From contig FR878592.1 in the NCBI GenBank assembly GCA_000434535.1, positions 13,108 to 18,122 on the forward strand: a stretch of 5,015 nt of DNA, given 5' to 3'. The notes beneath the pieces were generated by a model, which did not search any database, was not told where the DNA came from, and saw nothing but the letters and a program-made list of their open reading frames with translations. Source of the DNA: Collinsella sp. CAG:166. GTDB taxonomy: Bacteria; Actinomycetota; Coriobacteriia; Coriobacteriales; Coriobacteriaceae. A program made the translations under genes and the position numbers. Positions within the stretch are counted from its first letter, which is position 1. Each line of letters opens with the position of its first letter. Positions 1 to 5,015 of the stretch are shown piece after piece.

Positions 1-53
1 ATCATCCGCGTGAGCAACGTACCCGTGAGTTCTTGAGTCGTATCGAGGGCTAA
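1..53 (+). CDS. C-terminal end of a probable polar amino acid ABC transporter ATP-binding protein (partial)
   Basis: Only the last 16 complete codons are present, read from position 3 to the TAA at 51-53. The peptide, HPREQRTREFLSRIEG, resembles the usual C-terminus of GlnQ-type ATPases, where a P-x-x-x-R-T-x-x-F-L-S motif follows the nucleotide-binding domain. In that family the protein sits on the cytoplasmic face of an amino acid importer and couples ATP hydrolysis to uptake. The assignment rests on this short tail alone; no Walker or signature motif is in the window. A strong terminator follows 21 bases after the stop, which supports a genuine gene end and suggests this was the last gene of its operon. 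Frame 1 also ends early (TGA at 34-36) but encodes nothing recognisable. Confidence 0.55.
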   Translation, partial: HPREQRTREFLSRIEG

Positions 54-74
54 GCTCAGCTATGTATTGAGAAG

Positions 75-114
75 AAGCCGCCGCGGGTCTTATGGACTGC
101 GGCGGCTTTTATTT
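75..114 (+). terminator. Rho-independent terminator after the ABC transporter gene
   Basis: A perfect 10-bp stem is formed by AAGCCGCCGC (75-84) and GCGGCGGCTT (99-108). The 14-base loop contains a possible inner GTC/GAC pairing. The 3' arm runs directly into TTTTATTT. It lies 21 bases after the stop codon at 51-53 and separates the upstream operon from the EF-G-like gene. Confidence 0.88.
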
Positions 115-350
115 GTATCGATGGGGTTTAATAATCGCCTGGCATACTTGCTCTGTCCTCTCGCCGCCTGTATTCATACGTGCGCCGAAAGGTATGCATG
201 GACAGCCGCCCGTGAGGGTAGGGTGGTGGCATAGGACATTTGGAGGGTGAGTCGGCTCGGCTGCCGACCATGCTGCTCCCGGGATGGCACCGACCGCGAA
301 CTCTCCCCGTTGGCGTCGCGCATTGCGCGCGGCCCTGCAAGGAGGTCATC
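115..350 (+). promoter_or_regulatory. Promoter and 5' leader region of the EF-G-like gene, no recognised riboswitch
   Basis: This stretch lies between the upstream terminator and the start codon at 351 and must contain the gene's promoter. One weak candidate is TTGCTC (148-153) with a 17-base spacer to TATTCA (171-176), but neither hexamer matches the consensus well. Small hairpins can be drawn at 251-268 (GTCGGC/GCCGAC, 6-base loop) and 317-329 (CGCGC/GCGCG, ATT loop). The second ends about 10 bases before the Shine-Dalgarno sequence. CTGTCC (153-158) can also pair with GGACAG (200-205). I recognise no known riboswitch, leader or small RNA class, and no convincing coding region. Confidence 0.35.
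339..346 (+). promoter_or_regulatory. Shine-Dalgarno sequence that fixes the EF-G-like start
   Basis: AAGGAGGT is a near-perfect anti-16S match ending 4 bases before ATG 351. The frame is open upstream to a TTG at 240, but the extra 37 residues do not resemble an EF-G N-terminus. The strength of this site decides for ATG 351. Confidence 0.9.
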
Positions 351-2426
351 ATGGGTGCTCCCAAGACCGGTAACGTAAGGAACGTGGTGCTCGTAGGCCA
401 AGGCGGGGTGGGCAAGACTTCACTCGCCGAGGCCATGCTCCACCTTTCCGGCAAGACCGCCCGCCTGGGCGGCCACGACGGCACCAAGCCCACGCTCGAC
501 TATGACCCCGAAGAGGTCAAGCGTGCATTTTCCATCTCGACGACCATCGCGCCGATCGACTGGAAGGGCGCGCGCATCAATGTGCTCGATGCCCCGTGCT
601 ACCCCGATTTTATCGGCGACGCCTTTGCCGCGATGAGCGTCTGCGAGACGGCTCTGTTTGTGGTCGACGCCGAGGCCGGCCCGCAGCCTACGACGGTTAA
701 GCTCTGGTATGCCGCCGAGGACCTGCGACTGGCGCGTGCGGTGTTCGTAAACCGCCTGTCGCGCTCCGAGGCCAGCTTTGCGACCACGATGGACCTGCTG
801 CAAGAGCGCTTTGGCACGCGCCTGGGCGCCGTGACCCTTCCCTGGGGCGAGGGCGAGGACTTTGACGGCATCATCGACCTGGTGCGCATGAAGGCGCGCC
901 ATTGCAACGGCACCGAAGCCGTTGAGTCGGAGATTCCCGAGGAGTATCGTGCCCAGGCCGAGGAAGCCCATGACCATCTGTGCGAGCTGGTGGCCGAGGC
1001 TGACGATGAACTGATGATGAAGTACTTGGAAGGCGAGGAGACGCTGACGCAGGAGGAGCTTGAAGGCCTGCTGTCGAAGGCGATCGCCGAGCGCATCTTT
1101 GTGCCGGTCTTTGCGGGCGATTGCATTAAGGAGCAGGGCGTCAACTCGCTGATGGACGACATCGCCACATACTTCCCGGCGCCGACCGACTACGGCGAGA
1201 TGCCGCTTATCGACGGCGATTCGCTCAAGATTTCAAGCGACGATGATCGTCCGGTGGCGTTTGTGTTTAAGACCCTGGCCGATCCGCAGCAGGGTCGCAT
1301 CAGCTTTATTAAGGTGCTGACGGGTACGCTTGAGCCGGGCCTTGAGCTGGTCAACGCGCGCACGCGCAAGGGCGACCGTCTGGCTCACCTGTATGTGATG
1401 TGCGGCCGCGACATGACCGAGGTCGGTCACGCCTATGCCGGCGACATTATCGTGGCACCCAAGCTGGCGGCCGAGACGGGCGATACGCTCTCGATTACCG
1501 GCAAGGTCGAGGCTGCGGCGTTTAAGTTCCCCAACTCGCAGTACCGCATCGCCATCGAGGCCGAGAATCGCGGCGACGAAGAGAAGCTCTACACGTTTAT
1601 CGAGAAGGCCTGCAAGGCCGATCCGACCATGAGCATCGATCGTGACGAGGAGACGGGCCAGACCATTATCTCCGCCGTTGGTGAGGCGCAGGTTTCGGTG
1701 CTGCTCAACCGTTTGGAGGATCGCACCAAGGTCGTGGCCAAGAGCGTGCCGATCCGCATTCCGTATCGCGAGACCATTCGCCGTACGGCAAGCGCGCAGG
1801 GCCGCCACAAGAAACAGACTGGCGGTGCCGGTCAGTATGGCGACTGCTGGCTGCGCGTTGAGCCGCTCATTGGGCCCGACGGCACGAGCGATGGCTATGA
1901 GTTTGTAGACGAGGTCGTGGGTGGCCGCATCCCGCGCTCGCTCATCCCCGCCGTGGACAAGGGTGTCCAGGAGACCATGAAGGACGGCATCATTGCCGGC
2001 TACCCGCTCACGGGCATTCGCGTGGCTGTGTACGACGGCTCGTATCACAGCGTCGACTCCAACGAGATGGCGTTCCGCGCGGCGGCTCGCATCGGCCTGC
2101 GCAAGGCGTGCGCCGATGCCGACCCGGTGGTGCTGGAGCCCATCGAGGAAATCACGGTGACTATTCCCGAAAGCTACGCCGGCGCTGTGATGGGCGACAT
2201 CTCGGCATCGCGCGGTCGCGTGACGGGTATGGAGACCGATGAGCGCGGCGACACCGTGGTCATTGCCCAGGCGCCGCTGGCAGAGCTGACGGATTATTCG
2301 ACGCGCCTGCGCTCTATCACGCGCGGCACGGGTGACTTTACCATGAAGCCCGCTGGCTACGAGCAGGTTCCCTACGATGTTCAGGCCAAGCTGGTCGAGC
2401 GCTATGAGGAGGGCCGCGCCAAGTAG
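351..2426 (+). CDS. EF-G-like translation factor (FusA2/EF-G2 type) with degenerate GTPase motifs
   Basis: This 691-residue protein has EF-G length and domain order: a G domain with insert (about 1-285), a beta-barrel domain II (about 295-385), domain III (about 395-470), domain IV (about 472-595) and domain V (about 596-675). The P-loop is intact (GQGGVGKT, 16-23). Domain IV carries QTGGAGQYGD (489-498) and YDGSYHSVDSNEMAF (561-575), including the tip-loop histidine H566 at the position important for translocation in EF-G. Other GTPase boxes have drifted: switch I reads RAFSI (58-62) instead of RGITI, DxxG is DAPC (80-83), NKxD is NRLS (134-137), and the SA of G5 appears as GD (256-257). Canonical fusA normally sits with rpsL, rpsG and tuf; none is present, so this is a paralogue. 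Mycobacterial EF-G2 is reported to bind guanine nucleotides yet lack ribosome-dependent GTPase activity. A non-canonical ribosome-associated role is therefore likely but inferred. Start chosen by AAGGAGGT at 339-346. TAG stop at 2424-2426. Confidence 0.9.
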   Translation: MGAPKTGNVRNVVLVGQGGVGKTSLAEAMLHLSGKTARLGGHDGTKPTLDYDPEEVKRAFSISTTIAPIDWKGARINVLDAPCYPDFIGDAFAAMSVCETALFVVDAEAGPQPTTVKLWYAAEDLRLARAVFVNRLSRSEASFATTMDLLQERFGTRLGAVTLPWGEGEDFDGIIDLVRMKARHCNGTEAVESEIPEEYRAQAEEAHDHLCELVAEADDELMMKYLEGEETLTQEELEGLLSKAIAERIFVPVFAGDCIKEQGVNSLMDDIATYFPAPTDYGEMPLIDGDSLKISSDDDRPVAFVFKTLADPQQGRISFIKVLTGTLEPGLELVNARTRKGDRLAHLYVMCGRDMTEVGHAYAGDIIVAPKLAAETGDTLSITGKVEAAAFKFPNSQYRIAIEAENRGDEEKLYTFIEKACKADPTMSIDRDEETGQTIISAVGEAQVSVLLNRLEDRTKVVAKSVPIRIPYRETIRRTASAQGRHKKQTGGAGQYGDCWLRVEPLIGPDGTSDGYEFVDEVVGGRIPRSLIPAVDKGVQETMKDGIIAGYPLTGIRVAVYDGSYHSVDSNEMAFRAAARIGLRKACADADPVVLEPIEEITVTIPESYAGAVMGDISASRGRVTGMETDERGDTVVIAQAPLAELTDYSTRLRSITRGTGDFTMKPAGYEQVPYDVQAKLVERYEEGRAK

Positions 2427-2459
2427 CGTGTGGTTTTGCCTGCAATGTGGACGCTGACG

Positions 2460-2487
2460 AAAAGGCCGCCCTGGGTAATCCAGGGCG
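2460..2487 (-). terminator. Rho-independent terminator of the CPBP protease transcript, inside its open frame
   Basis: CGCCCTGG and CCAGGGCG form a perfect 8-bp stem (2467-2474 with 2480-2487) around a 5-base loop. On the minus strand the stem is followed by GGCC and then TTTT (2463-2460). On the plus strand no T-run follows, so it serves the minus-strand gene. It lies 34 bases past the EF-G-like stop at the convergent junction. The protease reading frame passes straight through it without a stop codon. Confidence 0.75.
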
Positions 2488-3359
2488 TGGCGCAGCGAGC
2501 GCATTGCCTCAACGAGGATGACACCGGCGATAGCAACCGTAATTGCCACATCGAGCGGTGTGCTCACAAACCACAGCAGCCCCATGAGATACGACCCGGC
2601 ATTAAACGCAAAGTGCAGCAGAATCGTGTAGCGAAGCTTTCCGGTGGTCACGAGTACCCAACCAAAAATGAGGCCGGCAGCGCCCGCGTAGCAGCCCTGC
2701 ACCCAGTTCATGTGCATAAAGCCGAAGACCGCCGCCTGCAGCACGATTGCCGCGGCGACGCCCCAGGTACTCGGGGCCGCCCAGGGCACTATAGCGCCGT
2801 CTTGCGCGTTCGCGCGGCGCCGGCGTTTCCAGAGCGGACGGCACTGCGGATTAAACGCACGCAGCGAAAACTCAAAGATGATGCCGCGTACCAGGAGCTC
2901 TTCGCAAAACGGCGCGCCGAGCACCGTGGTCAGGACGGCAAGAAGGCTGGTATCGCCCATGCCCGTTTCCTCGACGAGCTCGCTATAGTCTGCCGCGACC
3001 TCGGGCAGCAGCGACAGCACGCCGTCGCATAGGTAGCTAATGACCACCTGCATGGATAGGCCGATCACGACAACGCAGACAATGCGCTTCCATGCCGCGC
3101 TTGCTCCCCCACCGAGCGGGCGCTCGCCTTGCCGGCGCGCCATGAAGGAGCGGGGCCACAGATAACGCCACCACAGCAGCGCCATCAAAAATGACGCCGT
3201 CTGAGCGGCAGCCTGGAACCATTGGATATCGAGATTGTCGATCGGATAGCCCGTCAGCACCGACACGGCATCGAGAACTGAAAACAGAACCACGCTCAGG
3301 GCAATATCGGCAGCGACGACGCCAAAACAGGCAAGCGCCCAAATCATCGCATTGAGCAT
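2478..3359 (-). CDS. CPBP-family intramembrane protease, reading frame lacking a stop before its terminator
   Basis: The protein has about eight hydrophobic segments and the three CPBP (Abi/Rce1-like) motifs: EELLVR (E153, E154, R158), FGFMH (F212, H216) and HFAFN (H249, N253). These form the presumed active site within the membrane. Known members act on prenylated proteins (Rce1) or serve in bacteriocin self-immunity and related roles; the substrate here is unknown. ATG 3359 is chosen because GGGAGGAGG (3365-3373) sits 5 bases upstream. An in-frame ATG at 3386 overlaps the antitoxin stop as ATGA. The gene-like part ends near residue 294 (HALD). The next codon, TAC at 2477-2475, lies in the terminator loop and is one substitution from TAA or TAG. 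With no stop there, the frame stays open to TGA at 1235-1233 (708 residues), antisense to the EF-G-like gene; that tail looks like antisense translation, not protein. The lower boundary given is where recognisable sequence ends, not a stop codon. Confidence 0.8.
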
Positions 3360-3364
3360 GCCAA

Positions 3365-3373
3365 CCTCCTCCC
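3365..3373 (-). promoter_or_regulatory. Shine-Dalgarno sequence of the CPBP protease
   Basis: On the minus strand the sequence is GGGAGGAGG, 5 bases before ATG 3359. It favours that start over the in-frame ATG at 3386, which would place this site inside the coding region (residues REEV). Confidence 0.8.
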
Positions 3374-3374
3374 G

Positions 3375-3426
3375 ACGACTAGTCATTGGGGACGTTCTTC
3401 AACGACTAGCTGTTGGGGACACTCTT
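3375..3426. repeat. Two tandem copies of a 25-bp GGGGAC-containing intergenic repeat
   Basis: Copies at 3375-3399 and 3402-3426 share ACGACTAG, TTGGGGAC and a terminal CTT in the same order, matching at 19 of 25 positions with a 27-base offset. They differ only in two three-base blocks (TCA/CTG and GTT/ACT). From memory, similar TTGGGGACGTTCTT-type sequences recur in Coriobacteriia genomes, sometimes near REP-associated tyrosine transposases. That would need a genome-wide count. The repeat supplies the last codons of the antitoxin gene and the spacer before the protease. Confidence 0.7.
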
Positions 3427-3604
3427 TGCCAAAAGCCCCGCTGGGCGAGATGTCGAACGGGAAGGTGCCGCAGCGATTGAACGCGGCGATAAACATGCGG
3501 ATGGCGTTGGACGGCGTGGTGCCCACGAGCTGGGTTGCCGCCGCGAAGGCTGCCTTCTCCTCGGGCAAGACCTTCGCGACTACGGGGGTCATGTGTTCTG
3601 CCAT
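3383..3604 (-). CDS. Orphan RelB/DinJ-type antitoxin with a C-terminus replaced by repeat-derived codons
   Basis: The 73-residue product carries a RelB/DinJ-like ribbon-helix-helix region. VVAKVLPEEKAAF (8-20) would be the DNA-binding strand and first helix. TTPSNAIRMFIAAF (29-42) would be the second helix, followed by GTFPFDIS (46-53), the usual end of this domain. Such antitoxins neutralise a RelE/YafQ ribonuclease and repress their own promoter. Here residues from about 61 onward (ECPQQLVVEERPQ) are translated from the tandem GGGGAC repeat, and no toxin gene lies downstream, where the CPBP protease starts 23 bases later. Toxin contact in this family is usually through the C-terminal part, so neutralising ability is probably lost while DNA binding may remain. 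ATG 3604 is preceded by AAGGAAG (3609-3615). A longer in-frame start at 3679 would add 25 unconserved residues. It may be co-transcribed with the protease. Confidence 0.72.
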   Translation of the reverse strand: MAEHMTPVVAKVLPEEKAAFAAATQLVGTTPSNAIRMFIAAFNRCGTFPFDISPSGAFGKECPQQLVVEERPQ

Positions 3605-3718
3605 GGCGCTTCCTTTTTGAAACGACGGTAGTGCGGATAGATGCGGGCCACGCGGCTGGGCGACGGGCTGTGAAGGCAACCCGATTGGCCCGCATCCGGA
3701 GTTTGTTTCTGCGGCGTT

Positions 3719-3747
3719 GGTATTACTTGGTATTCCTAAGTATTACC
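3719..3747. promoter_or_regulatory. Operator-like element upstream of the antitoxin: three GTATT repeats phased at 10 bp
   Basis: GTATT begins at 3720, 3730 and 3740, giving three consecutive 10-mers (GTATTACTTG, GTATTCCTAA, GTATTACCCC) on one face of the helix. The outer arms, GGTATTACTT (3719-3728) and AAGTATTACC (3738-3747), also form an inverted repeat with one mismatch. A further half site, AATACC, lies at 3758-3763. The AT-rich block stands out from its GC-rich surroundings, about 115 bp upstream of the antitoxin start. RelB-type ribbon-helix-helix proteins bind short repeated sites at their own promoter, so it is a plausible autoregulatory operator. The promoter hexamers are not clear. 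Confidence 0.45.
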
Positions 3748-3828
3748 CCGCAGATAGAATACCACACCCGACCCCATGGGGACGGAGGAAAACGAATCAT
3801 TTTTGGGTTACGGGCGGTGCGGTCGGCA

Positions 3829-4812
3829 CTAGTCTCCGGATGCCTGGTTGCGGCCGGTGGCGTAGTCGATCTGCACGTGCGGCTGCAGGTTGTAGCAGTA
3901 CACGTGGAAGCAGAGGGTCTTGCCGTGGTCCTCGACCGATTGCGCCTCAAGGCGCACGCCGCGGCAGACAAGTTCCTCTTCGTTATACATGGGTGTGACG
4001 CGATAGAGCACGTGGTTGCCCGTCTCGCGGATGTAGCCGAGAATCTGCTCCTCAAACGGCAGCATGCCTGTCTCGTTGAGATAACGCGTGCCGGTGAGGA
4101 GATTCTTGCGGTTGGCGTTTTCGCCGCAGAGCGACCAGGCGATGAGATGGCAGCGGTTGTAGAGGCTCTGGCCCGGAATAAAGTCGTAGCGCTGCTGGCG
4201 CCATCCAGCGGGATGGATACGCGAGATATCGCCGCGCTCGCCTTGACCGAGTGATTCGGGGCCCACGCAGGCGAGCGCTTTGCGGGTGCGGCCCAGGCTG
4301 TCAAGCTTGGAGAACTTCTTAAAGCAACCCTCTTCTGTAGCGCGCTCGTATTCATCGAGCGTGAATGATGGTGTGCCGAGCGGGTGCGTGCTGTCGGCGC
4401 GCAGGGCAACGTAGGGGTTGCCGGCGTAGTCGGGAATGCTGCTGAGATAAACACCGCGGGCGCGGTTGAGGTCGGGGTTTTCGACCTCGTCGATGGGGGT
4501 GGCGGCGCTGTCCGCGGAAGCGCCGTCGCCGGTGTCGGTTGTGGCGGAATCGGAGCCATCGCCAGAGTCCTGGCTGTTTTGAGGGTCCGGGGAGCTCGCC
4601 GTTCCTGATTCGAGCCGATCGACCAGGTCCGCCTCGTCGTCGGTGCGGCTGGGACTTTCGTTTTGTTTTTCGGCCAGAGCTGCCGCCTGTTCATCACTTT
4701 GCGGCGACAACAACTTGGGCGCTCCGTCGAGCGACCCTGTGAACAGCGCAAACCCCAGCACCACGGCGGCGCCGATGGAAAGTACTTGCTTGTAGGCGGA
4801 CTTGCGCGACAT
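3829..4812 (-). CDS. Membrane-anchored or secreted DNA/RNA non-specific endonuclease (EndA/NucM-like)
   Basis: The 327-residue protein starts with a positively charged N-terminus and one hydrophobic segment (about 10-26), a signal anchor or signal peptide without a lipobox. A long acidic, Ser/Thr-rich, low-complexity linker follows (about 35-112). The catalytic domain occupies about 118-320. It contains YNRCHLIAWSLCGENANRKN (218-237) and LLTGTRYLNETGMLPFE (238-254), the beta-beta-alpha metal-finger region of EndA/NucM-like nucleases. H222 is the likely general base, and N246 or N236 the likely metal ligand. The common DRGH motif is NRCH here. Near the C-terminus, VLYRVTP (268-274) and QIDYATG (314-320) are also family-like. 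The expected role is degradation of extracellular nucleic acid for nutrition, DNA uptake or matrix turnover; which one is unknown. ATG 4812 is supported by AGGAG (4818-4822), 5 bases upstream. TAG stop at 3831-3829. No clear terminator follows, so read-through toward the antitoxin is possible. Confidence 0.85.
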   Translation of the reverse strand: MSRKSAYKQVLSIGAAVVLGFALFTGSLDGAPKLLSPQSDEQAAALAEKQNESPSRTDDEADLVDRLESGTASSPDPQNSQDSGDGSDSATTDTGDGASADSAATPIDEVENPDLNRARGVYLSSIPDYAGNPYVALRADSTHPLGTPSFTLDEYERATEEGCFKKFSKLDSLGRTRKALACVGPESLGQGERGDISRIHPAGWRQQRYDFIPGQSLYNRCHLIAWSLCGENANRKNLLTGTRYLNETGMLPFEEQILGYIRETGNHVLYRVTPMYNEEELVCRGVRLEAQSVEDHGKTLCFHVYCYNLQPHVQIDYATGRNQASGD

Positions 4813-4814
4813 TG

Positions 4815-4861
4815 CGGCTCCTGGATGGACGGTTGGGAATCTACCAGTCTAGCAGGAGCCG
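4815..4861 (-). promoter_or_regulatory. Inverted repeat able to sequester the nuclease Shine-Dalgarno sequence, overlapping a possible -10 box
   Basis: CGGCTCCTG (4815-4823) and CAGGAGCCG (4853-4861) are perfect 9-bp complements separated by 29 bases. In minus-strand RNA the downstream arm contains the ribosome binding site AGGAG, so pairing would hide it. Within the same region TGCTAGACT on the minus strand (4854-4846) resembles an extended -10 element. If transcription started from it, near 4840, the upstream arm would not be transcribed. Only one of the two readings can be correct for a given transcript. Confidence 0.35.
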
Positions 4862-4978
4862 GCAGGGGCCGTTCTGTCGAACAAATACTCAAGATTTGGG
4901 ATAGACGCTACTGATTCATTTGCCTCATATGGAGCTGCGGTGGTTGTGTATGTGGGGCTATTTTGCGTTTCCCCAGAT

Positions 4979-5015
4979 AAAACCCGCCAAAATAAACCTG
5001 TCCCTTTTTGGCAGG
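4979..5015 (-). terminator. Intrinsic terminator of a minus-strand gene beyond the right edge
   Basis: On the minus strand CCTGCCAAAA (5015-5006) pairs with TTTTGGCGGG (4992-4983) with one U-G wobble and a 13-base loop, followed by TTTTATC (4982-4976). The orientation implies a minus-strand gene ending just outside the window. It would insulate the nuclease gene from upstream transcription. The region 4862-4978 between it and the nuclease leader holds no gene. It contains one weak hairpin, TGGGG/CCCCA, at about 4953-4975. Confidence 0.7.

Noticed and set aside
194..250. Short plus-strand frame with two adjacent Trp codons, resembling a leader peptide
   Set aside because: Its ribosome binding site is poorly placed, no attenuator follows, and the downstream gene is unrelated to tryptophan.
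281..298. Partial resemblance to the T-box motif (TGGCACCG ... CCGCG)
   Set aside because: The motif is interrupted, no stem I or specifier loop is evident, and the downstream gene is not a tRNA synthetase or amino acid gene.
240..350. Extension of the EF-G-like frame to a TTG codon at 240
   Set aside because: The extra 37 residues do not resemble an EF-G N-terminus, and a strong Shine-Dalgarno sequence sits immediately before ATG 351.
420..1810. Several long minus-strand open frames inside the EF-G-like gene
   Set aside because: They are antisense shadows of a GC-rich coding region, have Ala/Arg/His-rich composition, and lack recognisable domains.
2467..2487. Hairpin as a terminator for the EF-G-like gene on the plus strand
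   Set aside because: No T-run follows on the plus strand; the T-run is on the minus-strand side only.
2430..3032. Plus-strand open frame of 200 residues opposite the CPBP gene
   Set aside because: It is antisense to the protease, which has three conserved motifs, membrane segments and a good ribosome binding site on the other strand.
3375..3426. CRISPR-like repeat pair
   Set aside because: Only two diverged units lie 2 bases apart, with no spacer-sized interval and no cas genes.
3605..3679. Longer antitoxin start at 3679 giving 98 residues
   Set aside because: The added residues are unlike the family, and AAGGAAG before ATG 3604 supports the shorter protein.
3723..4892. Minus-strand frame of 389 residues overlapping the nuclease
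   Set aside because: It is in another frame of the nuclease, Ser/Thr/Arg/Pro-rich, with no recognisable domain.

Overview
The window looks like chromosomal DNA from a high-GC gut actinobacterium of the class Coriobacteriia, probably Collinsella. This rests on base composition, the EF-G2-type paralogue, the intramembrane protease and nuclease families, and the GGGGAC-containing intergenic repeat. The genus is an inference from memory of such genomes; no search was possible.

Layout. Positions 1-53 hold the last codons of a plus-strand gene, probably the ATPase of a polar amino acid ABC transporter, followed by a strong intrinsic terminator (75-114). After a GC-rich leader (115-350) comes the largest gene, an EF-G-like translation factor (351-2426, plus). 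It has the full EF-G domain order, but several GTPase signature residues are replaced. Everything from 2460 to the right edge reads on the minus strand. In transcription order this is: a terminator for a gene outside the window (4979-5015), a membrane-anchored or secreted EndA/NucM-type nuclease (3829-4812), a small orphan RelB/DinJ-type antitoxin (3383-3604), and a CPBP intramembrane protease (from 3359 down to about 2478).

The most unusual parts are in the minus-strand block. The antitoxin has no toxin partner, and its last residues are encoded by a tandem intergenic repeat, so it appears to be the remnant of a toxin-antitoxin locus. The repeat also brings the antitoxin stop codon to within 23 bases of the protease start, and makes an ATGA overlap with a second possible protease start. 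The protease frame contains all three CPBP motifs but has no stop codon before its own transcription terminator. It stays open for another 1.2 kb antisense to the EF-G-like gene. Either one substitution removed a stop codon in the terminator loop (or the base call is wrong), or the gene makes a non-stop message resembling that of arfA.

No tRNA, rRNA, CRISPR array, transposase or complete mobile element was seen. There is no evident shared pathway between the translation factor, the nuclease and the protease. The plus and minus blocks converge at 2426-2460 and are probably separate transcription units.
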